64,000 nucleotides of DNA from Vibrio albus (GCF_003144035.1 NZ_QFWT01000005.1:62001-126000), one strand, 5' to 3'. Counted from the first letter of the stretch, positions 54,325 through 63,490 are shown. Notes: generated from the letters alone by a model not told the origin. Made by a program: numbers and translations.

Positions 54325-54448
54325 CTATAAATAAGATAGAAAATAATGTCTCATCATCACAGATGGAATAGTTATCATTCAAAAGTAATAGTGATTTAAA
54401 ATTAAGTAGCACATTTTATGTATAATGAAAATTATATTTAAGTACATC

Positions 54449-54462
54449 TTGATCTATATCAA
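54449..54462. promoter_or_regulatory. Perfect FNR box
   Basis: TTGATCTATATCAA equals the FNR consensus TTGAT-N4-ATCAA. It lies 208 bases upstream of the DUF3316 gene in an AT-rich region, so oxygen control of that gene through a long leader is possible. No good -10 sits at the class II distance. Confidence 0.55.
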
Positions 54463-54669
54463 CCAAGTGCTACTTTTAACATGGGAGTGCAATTAAATTA
54501 AGAGCACTTGGATACAAGCCCTGAATTTAACTATCTGATATCTCTTTAATTTATATAAATTAAGATTTATTAAATATTAATTTCAAGGTGTTAAATGGGA
54601 TAGAGTTAAAGCAAGGTATTGAAATCTTGTTAATTCGATACAGCGGTTAACTCTGTATAAGGACCTACC

Positions 54670-55014
54670 ATGAAGACATTTATTACTATTGCTGCTGGCT
54701 TACTCACTACCTTTGCTGTATCAGCTGCTCAACTTGAGACTGTTCATCGGGACACCATGTTAACCAGCGATTCTTTTGGTACTAAATCAGAAGCATTAAA
54801 TGCCGGGTTTAATATGTATGAATCTCTTAATACAGCCAGTAACCGACAGTTACGTAGCAAATTAACTACATTTGCTGATAATGTTGTAGGTGGTATCTCT
54901 GTTGAGAGTGCTCAGGTTCGAATTGAAGAAGTGCCTGTATCACGTAATAAAATAGAGTACCGCGCTGTAGTTGATGTTGATTACAACTACAAAGCAAGGA
55001 GAAGTAATGACTAG
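54670..55014 (+). CDS. DUF3316 family periplasmic protein
   Basis: A 114-residue exported protein: signal peptide (residues 1-19, ending VSA), then an alpha/beta domain with ALNAGFNMYESLNTAS and a C-terminal strand pair (IEYRAVVDVDYNYKAR). It fits the DUF3316 family of Vibrio periplasmic proteins with unknown function; the call is from pattern memory. TAAGGACC precedes the ATG. It has a 345-base upstream region including an FNR box and converges on nlpI across a strong hairpin. Confidence 0.75.
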   Translation: MKTFITIAAGLLTTFAVSAAQLETVHRDTMLTSDSFGTKSEALNAGFNMYESLNTASNRQLRSKLTTFADNVVGGISVESAQVRIEEVPVSRNKIEYRAVVDVDYNYKARRSND

Positions 55015-55047
55015 ATTGCAGTTAGATAAGGCTTTCTGGTTATTTAT

Positions 55048-55104
55048 CCAAGGTGATTAGAAAAATAATATTAGTACATTAATATTAATTTTCTACCACC
55101 TTGG
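55048..55104. terminator. Large hairpin between DUF3316 gene and nlpI
   Basis: CCAAGGTG...TAATATTA and TAATATTA...CACCTTGG form arms of about 25 pairs with two or three mismatches and a six-base loop. It lies between convergent stops and is flanked by A/T, so a bidirectional terminator is likely. Confidence 0.65.
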
Positions 55105-55128
55105 TTGTTCATATATAATAAATTATAT

Positions 55129-56070
55129 TTAATTTACCTTTACAAAATCATCAACTCTGCCAGATTGTTGAGCTTTTTTATATTCATTGAATATACGGCC
55201 AAGTTCTAAGAAAGAATACCCATGCTCTACGTAATCGTAAACATTGAAAGAAATAGCAAGTTTGTACAGAGACAATGCGTCCGAGTAATCACCATGAGCT
55301 TTACGGTATTTTCCTAAATAAAAATAGGCTTCGGTTAAACGTTGAGCCATGAGGACATTGTCACGAGTTTGACTTGATACAATTGAATAAGCCTGTTCTT
55401 CACTTATCTCCCCTAACATAATACCAACTAATACCCAGTTCCAATTGTCAGTAGTACGCTTATGGTATTTTGTTGCCAGACGTTTAAGCGCTGCCTTTTC
55501 ATCGACTTCTCGTTCAACGATGAATAGCCACAGAGAGCGGAACGGATCATTTGGATCTTTTTGATAGTAGGTTTGCATGTCTTCCAGAGCAAGATTGATG
55601 CGATCACCATAATAGAGTGCGATGGCCCGGTTACGTATAGCATCCTGATTATTAGGGTCTAACTCTAAAGTTGAATCAAAGGCTTCATAAGCGGCATCAT
55701 ATTCTCCAACTTGTGTAAAATACATTCCCAGTCGGTTGAAAATCGCAGGCTGTGCCGGGTTGATCTTAAGAGATTGTCCGAAATCCAGGCGGGCCAGATC
55801 TTTCAGGCCCAAGTTATCGTAATAATAACCCCTTTCATAGAAAACTTTCGCTCGGTCATCTTCGGTAAGGTTTTGATTTAGCAGTAATTGGCTAAGCTTT
55901 GCTATCTGGGCTTCGTTTTCAAAACTTGATTGCAGAGGAACCGCCATAGTCGGATATACCAATGAATTTTTATCAACTTGGTTGTCATTGCCGGCTGCAG
56001 TACTGACGGATGCCCAACTTGTAACAGCAAACAGTACGCCTAATCTGTATAGCTTAGATAATTTCAACAT
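55129..56070 (-). CDS. nlpI: NlpI-like TPR protein without lipobox
   Basis: A 313-residue TPR protein aligned with NlpI over its length: YPTMAVPLQSSFENEAQIA, FYERGYYYDNLGL, FNRLGMYFTQVGEYDAAYEAFDS, DPNDPFRSLWLFI. NlpI is an outer-membrane lipoprotein that scaffolds peptidoglycan endopeptidases and the protease Prc. Here the signal region reads LFAVTSWASVSTAAG: no Cys follows, so it should be cleaved as an ordinary signal peptide and be soluble in the periplasm. AGGAGATGAA precedes the ATG. Locus differs from the usual pnp neighbourhood, so a paralogue is possible. Confidence 0.82.
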   Translation of the reverse strand: MLKLSKLYRLGVLFAVTSWASVSTAAGNDNQVDKNSLVYPTMAVPLQSSFENEAQIAKLSQLLLNQNLTEDDRAKVFYERGYYYDNLGLKDLARLDFGQSLKINPAQPAIFNRLGMYFTQVGEYDAAYEAFDSTLELDPNNQDAIRNRAIALYYGDRINLALEDMQTYYQKDPNDPFRSLWLFIVEREVDEKAALKRLATKYHKRTTDNWNWVLVGIMLGEISEEQAYSIVSSQTRDNVLMAQRLTEAYFYLGKYRKAHGDYSDALSLYKLAISFNVYDYVEHGYSFLELGRIFNEYKKAQQSGRVDDFVKVN

Positions 56071-56195
56071 TTCATCTCCTGGTGTGTCCCGAAGGCTTAA
56101 CGGGACGGACGAAGAGTTTATATCATGAACGCTATCGATTGGCTACTTTTTAACCAGTTTTCATTAGCGGCATCCCGGAATTTAATCCATTGGTA

Positions 56196-56339
56196 TTAAT
56201 CTGAACCTGAGGCACCGACAATGGCCACCATTTCCCCCCGGTGGATAGACAGGTTTACCTTGTTAAGAACCGTCAGCTCTTCATCACCGGCAGGGAACGT
56301 CCGGCTGATCCCGGAGATTTCAAGTAATGCTTCACTCAT
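56196..56339 (-). pseudogene. macB: macB fragment, truncated at the P-loop
   Basis: The 47 codons match the N-terminus of the macrolide exporter ATPase/permease MacB: LLEISGISRTFPAGDEELTVLNKVNLSIHRGEMVAIVGASGS. The Walker A motif is cut after GASGS: Asp and a stop follow. About 600 residues are lost. It starts four bases after the macA stop, as in a normal macAB operon. Cannot be functional. Confidence 0.88.
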
Positions 56340-56342
56340 GGC

Positions 56343-57377
56343 TTACATCCCCATCATTGGTGGGCCCGCCCGGTGAGAGCTGGAACTGTTTCCTTCGGAA
56401 GGCATCCCGATAACGATTTGATCACCGTCGTTCAGACCCGACACAATCTGTGCATTGACCTTGTTGTTGATGCCGACTTCTACGTCACGGTATTCAACCT
56501 GACCGTTTATCAGGACGGGTACCTGATAGTGGCTTCCCGGCCCCGGTTGTTTTATCAGAATTTGTGCGGGTACAAGCAGGGTGTCGTCGGCACCATTCAA
56601 AATAATTGATACTTCAGCCGTCATTCCTATTCGTAGTCGATGATCCGGGTTTTCTACCTCAAACAGACCGTTATAGTAGATAGCGTCACTGTCATCGGCG
56701 CTTAGGTCGCTGTCATCACCATCCATCAACGTTGGCCCCGGTTCTATTGCCCGCAATACACCTTCATAGCGCTGGTTTGATGAACCCAGAATCGTGAAAT
56801 AGGCTTTCTGACCGGCGTGAACATTAATGACACCGGCTTCAGATATCTGGGCTTTTACTGTCATGGTATCCAGTTTAGCCAGCTCGATAATAGTTGGCGC
56901 ACTTTGATTAGCGTTTACCGTCTGACCCTCTGAAACAGAGGCATAAACGACGGTACCGTCCATCGGTGCATTAATGGTGGTGTAACCTAAATCCAGTTTG
57001 GCATTATCCACGCTGATCATGGCTTGCTGTTTTTCTGCTTTCAGTTGATCCAGTTCTGCTTTATATACTGCGAGATCAGCTTCTGCTGCGTCAGGTCATC
57101 TATCTGAGCGATAAGATCGCCTTGTTTGACTTCATCACCAAGTTGAACGGCCAATGTTTTGATTTGTCCCGATATCTGGGCTCCTACACTGACTAACCTG
57201 GAGGGATGCAACATACCATTTGCGAGAACGGTATGTTCTATCCTGCCGCGTTGAACCGTTTCAGTGGCATAGCTTGGCTCCGGTTCTGCCGAAGGATAAA
57301 AGTAGAACAGGCCACCGGCCATCATTATCAGGAGTGCTAAGGCCAGAAACAGGCTACGTTTTGATTTTTTTTTTCAT
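56343..57377 (-). pseudogene. macA: macA with frameshift in a poly-A tract and internal deletion
   Basis: MacA is the periplasmic adaptor of MacAB-TolC. The ATG at 57375-57377 is followed by ten A; with nine the frame gives MKKKSKRSLFLALALLIMMAGG and continues into the lipoyl domain (VSVGAQISGQIKTLAVQLGDEVKQGD). The frame is broken again after IDDLTQQ, where much of the coiled-coil hairpin is missing and sequence resumes in another frame (AEADLAVYKAELDQL), leading to an intact C-terminal half (ISVDNAKLDLGYTTINAPMDG to the end at 56343). Two lesions plus the broken macB downstream mark a dead locus. The longest fragment is 56343-57020. Confidence 0.88.
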
Positions 57378-57627
57378 AATTGGCTACTGAATTAAACGCC
57401 GGATGTACACACCGGAAATTGATAAGAGTTCTCATTATATTATTTTGGTTTGTAAAGGAGGGAACAGTGAATGTAAAGGTACGTAAAGGGTGTTCTTACC
57501 TGTGGATGGTCATTCAAAATTTTTGAAATGACTGCTCTAATTATTCTAATATTTTTACCGGATCGTTTTAGGTAAAGTAAGTACACAAGTTAAATGAAAC
57601 TCGTCATGAATTGAAAGGGGAATAACT

Positions 57628-58212
57628 ATGTCAAGCGTATTAGTTCTAAAATCAAGCATTCTTGGTGAACACTCACAATCTAACCAGCTTCTGAATATTG
57701 CTCTGGAAGGCAGTGCCAACATTATTGAACGTGATCTGGCAGCGAATCCTTTACCTGTTATGGATCTGAATGTCATCGGTTCTCTGGGTGGTAATGAAGA
57801 TGAACTTAACGATGAACAAAAAGCGATCCTTCAGCAGTCTAACCAGCTTATCGATGAACTGAAAGCCGCCGATTCTGTGGTTATCGCTGCACCAATGTAT
57901 AACTTTATGGTACCGACTCAGCTGAAAAACTGGTTTGATATGATAGCTCGTGCCGGTGTGACTTTCACGTACACAGAGACTGGTCCGGTTGGTCTGATCG
58001 ACAACAAACCAGTGACTATCGTAACGACTCGTGGTGGTCAGCATAAGGGTACTGAACATGATATCGTGCACGGTTATCTGAAAACCATCCTTGGCTTTAT
58101 CGGCCTGACGGACGTGAACTTTGTATTTGCTGAAGCTCTGAACATGGGTGATGACGTTGCAGCAGAAAACCGCAAAGGTGCTCTGGAACAACTTGCGGGT
58201 GCACTAAGCTAA
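57628..58212 (+). CDS. azoR: FMN-dependent NADH-azoreductase AzoR
   Basis: A 194-residue flavodoxin-fold oxidoreductase. VLVLKSSILGEHSQSNQL binds the FMN phosphate, APMYNFMVPTQLKNWFDMIARAG lines the flavin, and TTRGGQHKG follows the next strand, all as in AzoR. It reduces quinones and azo compounds with NADH and protects against thiol stress. GAAAGGGGAATA precedes the ATG. Convergent with the LysR gene. Confidence 0.94.
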   Translation: MSSVLVLKSSILGEHSQSNQLLNIALEGSANIIERDLAANPLPVMDLNVIGSLGGNEDELNDEQKAILQQSNQLIDELKAADSVVIAAPMYNFMVPTQLKNWFDMIARAGVTFTYTETGPVGLIDNKPVTIVTTRGGQHKGTEHDIVHGYLKTILGFIGLTDVNFVFAEALNMGDDVAAENRKGALEQLAGALS

Positions 58213-58236
58213 TTTATTAGCTGGTATGTTTGGCGT

Positions 58237-59130
58237 TTAGAGTGGCCAGTTGATTTTGCATAGCTTGTTAACGAACCACTCAAACGCTCTGCCTTCCTGC
58301 TCTTTATGCCAGGCGATATAGACTTCCTGGTTCGGTCTTGGAAAATCACACTCTTTTTCTATCAACTGGCCCGATTCCAGATAGGGTTTCGCCAGATGTG
58401 CGGGTAGAAAACCGGTTCCCAACCCACGTATTTGTGCGGAAATTTTAGATTCGATATCACTGACCAGGATCACTTGTTTACTGGTAAAGCGCCCGGAATT
58501 GAGTCCCGGGAGTATCTGTGATGTATCTGCAACGACAATCGAAGGGTAATCAGATAGCTGTTCCTGTTCTATTTTGCCCTTAACATTCGCCAATGGGTGC
58601 TGTGGAGAAATGGCGAAGGTAAAGGCCACTTCCCCCATTTTATGGGTGTTAAATAATCCTCTCGGCAGTTCACCCGTCGCCCCGATAACGATATCGGCAC
58701 GCCCACTGTGCAGGGCATCCCAGCCTCCCCCCAGTACTTCAACACTCAGAGAAATATTGACGTTCTGGTCTAATTGGTTGAAATCCACGATCAGATCGAA
58801 TAGATAATCCTGGGGAATAACGGTATCCCGGGCGATACGGATTTCACTTTCCCAGCCGGATTCCAGTTGCTTTACTGAGTCGACTAAGCGATTTGTGGCG
58901 CAGAGTATCTCTCGTCCCTGCTCCAGAACCAGTTTTCCTGCGGGGGTCAGCTGTGCCCGTTGTTTTGAGCGGTCGAACAGTGGTACACCGATATCATCTT
59001 CCAGCTTTTTAATGGTGTAGGTTAACGCAGACGGGACTTTATACAAGGATTTGGCGGCAGCAGAGAAGCTGCCTTTTTTATCTATGGCATCTAAAGCCCG
59101 AAATGCTTCTATGGTGACTGCGTTATACAT
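58237..59130 (-). CDS. LysR family transcriptional regulator
   Basis: A 297-residue LysR protein: winged helix at residues 1-65 (TIEAFRALDAIDKKGSFSAAAKSLYKVPSALTYTIKKLEDDIG) and a C-terminal periplasmic-binding-like effector domain. The VPSALTYTIKKLE recognition helix is of the YafC/PtxR-like branch. AAGGAAG precedes the ATG. It lies 17 bases after the VOC gene in the same direction, so they share a transcript. Effector unknown; azoR (convergent) or the VOC gene are possible targets. Confidence 0.9.
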   Translation of the reverse strand: MYNAVTIEAFRALDAIDKKGSFSAAAKSLYKVPSALTYTIKKLEDDIGVPLFDRSKQRAQLTPAGKLVLEQGREILCATNRLVDSVKQLESGWESEIRIARDTVIPQDYLFDLIVDFNQLDQNVNISLSVEVLGGGWDALHSGRADIVIGATGELPRGLFNTHKMGEVAFTFAISPQHPLANVKGKIEQEQLSDYPSIVVADTSQILPGLNSGRFTSKQVILVSDIESKISAQIRGLGTGFLPAHLAKPYLESGQLIEKECDFPRPNQEVYIAWHKEQEGRAFEWFVNKLCKINWPL

Positions 59131-59147
59131 CTGACTTCCTTTTCTGG

Positions 59148-59546
59148 TTATTCAACAGGTGTTACTTCATACAGCTCTAATGGCAAGCCATCCGGATCCT
59201 GAAAAAAGGTGAACCGGCAGCCAGTATAAGGATCAATCCGGACTGGCTCGACGTCAATATCAAATGACAGCAGGTGTTTTATGCTTTCATCGATAGACTG
59301 AACGGTAAAAGCCAGGTGCCGGAGCCCCTGAGCTTCGGGAAAACTCGGTCTTTTTGGCGCGCCGGGGAAGGAGAATAGCTCTATCTGATTACCATTAGGT
59401 AATGCTAAGTCGAGTTTATAGGAGTCTCGTTCACTGCGATAATTTTCAGCCAGAATGTTGAGCCCTAATATTTCATTATAGAACCGTTTCGATACCGGAT
59501 AATCTGAGCAGATAATCGCAGTGTGATGGATTCCTGAAAGCTTCAT
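59148..59546 (-). CDS. VOC family protein (YaeR/glyoxalase-like)
   Basis: A 132-residue metalloenzyme-type protein with two beta-alpha-beta-beta-beta modules. Metal ligands are visible: His in GIHHTAIICSDY, Glu in IELFSFP, His in GLRHLAFTV and Glu in PLELYEV. Sequence and length match E. coli YaeR. The reaction is unknown in the family. Upstream of the LysR gene on the same strand. Confidence 0.88.
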   Translation of the reverse strand: MKLSGIHHTAIICSDYPVSKRFYNEILGLNILAENYRSERDSYKLDLALPNGNQIELFSFPGAPKRPSFPEAQGLRHLAFTVQSIDESIKHLLSFDIDVEPVRIDPYTGCRFTFFQDPDGLPLELYEVTPVE

Positions 59547-59763
59547 AGACGTTCTTTTTCATTGTGAAGAAAATACCCTTAGTATTCACACTGTTGGATG
59601 AGATGACAAGTGGGTTCATGATATAAGTCTTTAGGGCGTGTCCTGGCAGTGTGTCATATTTGGCAAATCAACCTGATTTATTGAAAAGTCGGATTTGTAT
59701 TCGGTTTCAGCACCTGAGTTATGAGCTATGCTTGACGGAAAGCATACCGGTGAGGACAGAGTG

Positions 59764-60657
59764 ATGCGTATACCAAAATTTTTCATGGTACTAAGTTTGT
59801 TGGTGACTTTGTTTACCCCTTGGGCGGCACAAGCAGAAAAGAACCTGGCTGTTATTGTATCAGGCAGCGAGTTAAGACCGTTTTGGGCTGATGTCATTTT
59901 GGGCGCTCAGAAGGCAGGTGAGGAACTTGGATATCAGCTCTACATTCGGGGTACGATTAATGATAAGGACTCTGAGGGACAAAGAGTCATTTTGAATCGG
60001 TTTGTTGATGAGCATAATAGTGTTGGTGTCGTTATTGCCCCTTCCGATCCCTCCCGGAATAAAGATGTTGCTCTGCTGAAGGCTCGGGGTATCCCTACCG
60101 TGTATATTGACCGGGATACAGGAGGGGTACGGGTAGCTTCCGTGACCACGGACAATTATGCAGCGGGTCAATTAGCCGCGGAAAAAATGTCGGAAGCTCT
60201 GGGTGGCAAAGGGAATGTGGCATTGTTTCGTTTACAGGAAGGGGTCGCCTCAACAGATGCAAGAGAATCGGGCTTTATTTATGGTGCCAAAGAAAGAGGG
60301 CTGAAGATTGTTGCGGAGCCTTATCTGGGAACCCGGGTGGGTGACGCAAGAGCGATATCGCGCAGAGTGCTTTATAGTATCGACAATCTTGATGGTATCT
60401 TCACACCGAACGATACGACGACCATAGGGACCATTATTGCCCGCGAGGTGATCAAAAAACATAAGAATGTGGTTCACATAGGCTTTGATGAAGATCCGTT
60501 TATCATGGAAAGTCTGCACAGAGGAAAGCTGGAAGGGTATATTACTCAGTCACCATATGAAATGGGATATCAGGGCGTTTACGCTGTGCATCAGGCGCTG
60601 CTGGGTAATGAATCAATTAATAATGTGAATACCCCAGTGGTGTATATTGATGAATAG
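59764..60657 (+). CDS. Periplasmic sugar-binding protein, orphan
   Basis: A 297-residue type I periplasmic binding protein of the ribose/galactose family: signal peptide (residues 1-24, ending AAQA), then KNLAVIVSGSELRPFWADVILGAQKAG, VVIAPSDPSRN, VTTDNYAAGQLAAEKM and FTPNDTTTIGTI, the usual two-lobed fold. No ABC ATPase or permease gene is adjacent, so it may serve a transporter elsewhere, act as a chemosensory or two-component input, or be a leftover. GAGGACAGAG lies just upstream of the ATG at 59764; an earlier in-frame ATG at 59728 lacks this. Confidence 0.85.
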   Translation: MRIPKFFMVLSLLVTLFTPWAAQAEKNLAVIVSGSELRPFWADVILGAQKAGEELGYQLYIRGTINDKDSEGQRVILNRFVDEHNSVGVVIAPSDPSRNKDVALLKARGIPTVYIDRDTGGVRVASVTTDNYAAGQLAAEKMSEALGGKGNVALFRLQEGVASTDARESGFIYGAKERGLKIVAEPYLGTRVGDARAISRRVLYSIDNLDGIFTPNDTTTIGTIIAREVIKKHKNVVHIGFDEDPFIMESLHRGKLEGYITQSPYEMGYQGVYAVHQALLGNESINNVNTPVVYIDE

Positions 60658-60824
60658 CTTTCTGTTAAGCAAATTAACTGATCTATCAATCATATGAAGG
60701 AAGACCAATCGTCACAGTTATGAAATGAGTCACACCAGAGATAAAAATTAACAGCCAAGCTATATACATTATTTCTGCTATCGGACTTACCGTGCATATA
60801 TCCATTCGCAAAATGACCTGGAAG

Positions 60825-60853
60825 ACGAGCTGGCGGTTTAACCGCCAACTCGT
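60825..60853 (+). terminator. Hairpin after the binding-protein gene
   Basis: ACGAG-C-TGGCGGTT / AACCGCCA-A-CTCGT with a minimal loop, followed at a distance by TTGTTTTT. Near-perfect dyad symmetry would also suit an operator for the EF-G-like gene, 52 bases downstream. Confidence 0.55.
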
Positions 60854-60904
60854 ATGTTGATGTTGTTTTTACATTTGTATCTACATTTTCTTCAGGAGTG
60901 ATAT

Positions 60905-62926
60905 ATGCCAGTTAATAAAATCAGGAATGTGGCCTTTTCCGGCCAAGCAGGTACGGGCAAAACCAGTTTGATTGAGCGTCTGTTGTTTACAGCGCAAGCG
61001 ACAGAACAACTGGGGAGCGTAGCCAGAGGAAATACCGTTACCGATTTCGATCCACAATCTATTCAGTATCAGCATAGCATTGAGGCCACCCCCGTTACTC
61101 TGAGCTGGAAAAAACACCGGATGAATATCATTGACACTCCGGGGCAGGCTGAGCTCTTAGGGAGGAGTCTCAGTGTCTATCCGGCAGTCGAATCGGCGGC
61201 TTTGGTGATAGATGCTGATACGCCTCTGAACCAAATTTCTGATCGTCTGTTCAGTTTTGCGCAGGAGCAAAAAAAATGTCAGATGATTATTGTGAATAAA
61301 ATCGATCAAGATCCGCAAAAAGTGTTCGAGATTATGGTGGAGATTGAGGATCACTTTGGCAGCCACTGTCTGCCGATCAATCTGCCAAATGAAGATGGTT
61401 CAGGTGTTGTCGATTGTTATTTCGAGCCAGAATATGATAAGCCAACACTGTTTTCTGATGTATCCACGGCGCATGAAAGTCTGATCGATCAGATTATTGA
61501 AGTGGATGAAGAGCTGATGGAGCTCTACCTTGAGCAAGGTTCAGAACTGACGCCGCCTCAGTTACATGACCCTTTTGAAGAAGCACTAAGAACCGGGCAT
61601 GTTATCCCTGTTTGCTTTACTTCCGCTGAAACCGGAGCCGGGTGTGAGCTGTTACTGAAGACGATAACCGAAATTATGCCGATTCCTCCGGAAGGCAACC
61701 CGCCTTTACTGGAGAAAGAAGGAAAACAGATCCCTGTCGATTGTGAAACGCTGGAACATACGGTAGCGCATGTGTACAAGGTGAGCGTTGATCCTTATAT
61801 GGGGAAACTGGCCTATATTCGGGTATTTCAGGGAGAAATCAGTGTCGGCAGTCAGCTGTATGTCGGAGAGAGCAACAAAGCTTTTAAAGTCGGGCATTTG
61901 TATCAGTTACAGGGCAAAGAGCGTATTGAAATTCAGCACGCCATTGCCGGAGATTTCTGTGTACTGGCCAAAGTGGATGAACTGGAATTTGACTCCGTGA
62001 TCCACGATTCTCATGACGAAGACGGTGTCGTAATGCGTACCCTGAACTTCCCTGAATCTATGTACAGCCAGGTTGTTCGTCCGAAGAAACGGGGCGATGA
62101 ACAGAAACTGTCTGAGGTGCTTAACCGTATCGCAGCGGAGGATCCTTCTCTACGCATTGAGCACCGGACCCGCACGAATGAAACACTGTTGAGTGGTCAG
62201 GGGGAATTCCACCTTAAAGTGGCTCTGGAAAAAATGCAGAGCGTATACAAACTGGATGTGGAAACCAGTCAGCCGAGCGTTGAATATTTTGAAACCATCA
62301 CTAAGCCTGCTGAAGGGCATTACCGGCATAAAAAGCAGAGTGGGGGGGCCGGTCAGTTTGGCGAAGTACAGCTTAAAGTTCGCCCACTGGAACGTGGGGC
62401 CGGATTTAAGTTTGTAAATAAGGTTGTCGGAGGTGCTATCCCGACGGCATTAATTCCAGCTGTAGAGAAGGGCATTCGTCAGGCTCTGGATGAAGGCGCG
62501 ATTTCTGGCAATCCGCTGAAAGATCTGGAAGTGACGGTCTATGATGGCAAGTTCCACTCTGTCGATTCAAAAGAGATTGCGTTTGTTATTGCGGGTAAAA
62601 AGGCATTTCTGGATGCGGTTAATAATGCCGATCCGATCGTTCTGGAACCGATCGTTCAATTGGATCTGTTTATTCCGACTTCTGCCGTTGGTGATGTGTC
62701 TGGGGATTTGTCCGGTAACCGGGGCCTTATTGAAGGTACTCATCCACAGGCCAATAACTTTACGCTGATAAAGGCCAAATCACCGATAAACGAGCTGCAG
62801 GATTATTCACGTCGGCTGCGCTCCCTGACTGGTGGGGAAGGCAGCTTTAGTATGGCACTAAGCCATTACGAGCCAGCGCCGCCAGCCGTGCAGCAAAGGG
62901 TATGTGCGGAAGCCGGGGAGGAATAA
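60905..62926 (+). CDS. EF-G-like GTPase paralogue
   Basis: A 673-residue translational-GTPase-like protein with all five EF-G domains. GTPase motifs: G1 GQAGTGKT (13-20, not the AHIDAGKT of EF-G), G3 DTPGQ (77-81) and G4 NKID (131-134). The catalytic His of DTPGH is Gln81, so GTP hydrolysis should be altered. The C-terminal part has the domain IV/V stretches GAGQFGEVQLKVRPLERG and SGDLSGNRGLIEG, and a shortened domain IV tip. CAGGAGTG precedes the ATG. Such EF-G-like paralogues are common in Gammaproteobacteria; their role is not established. Confidence 0.88.
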   Translation: MPVNKIRNVAFSGQAGTGKTSLIERLLFTAQATEQLGSVARGNTVTDFDPQSIQYQHSIEATPVTLSWKKHRMNIIDTPGQAELLGRSLSVYPAVESAALVIDADTPLNQISDRLFSFAQEQKKCQMIIVNKIDQDPQKVFEIMVEIEDHFGSHCLPINLPNEDGSGVVDCYFEPEYDKPTLFSDVSTAHESLIDQIIEVDEELMELYLEQGSELTPPQLHDPFEEALRTGHVIPVCFTSAETGAGCELLLKTITEIMPIPPEGNPPLLEKEGKQIPVDCETLEHTVAHVYKVSVDPYMGKLAYIRVFQGEISVGSQLYVGESNKAFKVGHLYQLQGKERIEIQHAIAGDFCVLAKVDELEFDSVIHDSHDEDGVVMRTLNFPESMYSQVVRPKKRGDEQKLSEVLNRIAAEDPSLRIEHRTRTNETLLSGQGEFHLKVALEKMQSVYKLDVETSQPSVEYFETITKPAEGHYRHKKQSGGAGQFGEVQLKVRPLERGAGFKFVNKVVGGAIPTALIPAVEKGIRQALDEGAISGNPLKDLEVTVYDGKFHSVDSKEIAFVIAGKKAFLDAVNNADPIVLEPIVQLDLFIPTSAVGDVSGDLSGNRGLIEGTHPQANNFTLIKAKSPINELQDYSRRLRSLTGGEGSFSMALSHYEPAPPAVQQRVCAEAGEE

Positions 62927-63107
62927 TTCGTACCAGCTTATGTTGTTGTTAACCATACATGGCAGGCATGGCATTCGCCGTCCTGCCATTCATTGTTTTT
63001 GCCTTCCATACTTGATTCTCTGAGATAGCTGCTAAACTGAGTAATGGTTCTACTCTAAAAACCATGAAGTCTTAGGCTAGTATATTGACCCGTTAAAGGA
63101 GAGTTAT

Positions 63108-63416
63108 ATGGATAAGACAAGTTTGCAAACTCAGACTAATCAGAAGATCGCGGTTTTGCTACACATGTTAACGCAAGAGCTACATAGTACGGATAACATG
63201 CCTCAAGCCGAAGGGTGGAAGTATTTATCGACACTGGTAATGAATCACCTTAATGAGGATATATCACGTTTCGAGCAGGAGCTTGCCTGCAATTATTCCG
63301 ATATGCGAATGATGTTCTATCAACTCGTTATTGCGAAATTACGTGAAACCGTGGAGGAGAAGAGAAGCCAGTCGGGGCTGCCTCATTATGGCCGTGGTCA
63401 GCTATCCATAGCCTAA
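63108..63416 (+). CDS. Small helical protein, unknown
   Basis: A 102-residue soluble, mainly helical protein (KIAVLLHMLTQELH, LVMNHLNEDISRFEQELA, FYQLVIAKLRETVEEK). Not recognised with certainty; similar short proteins are conserved in Vibrio. AAAGGAGAG lies seven bases before the ATG, a strong signal. A hairpin terminator follows the stop. Function unknown. Confidence 0.7.
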   Translation: MDKTSLQTQTNQKIAVLLHMLTQELHSTDNMPQAEGWKYLSTLVMNHLNEDISRFEQELACNYSDMRMMFYQLVIAKLRETVEEKRSQSGLPHYGRGQLSIA

Positions 63417-63432
63417 CCTTTCTTAAAAGCGA

Positions 63433-63466
63433 CATCGCCGTGCCAAAGCTGGTTAGCACGGCGATG
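63433..63466. terminator. Bidirectional terminator
   Basis: CATCGCCGTGC / GCACGGCGATG, perfect eleven-pair stem with a twelve-base loop, between convergent genes. Confidence 0.8.
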
Positions 63467-63490
63467 GATTATCTTTGTAACGGCATAAAA

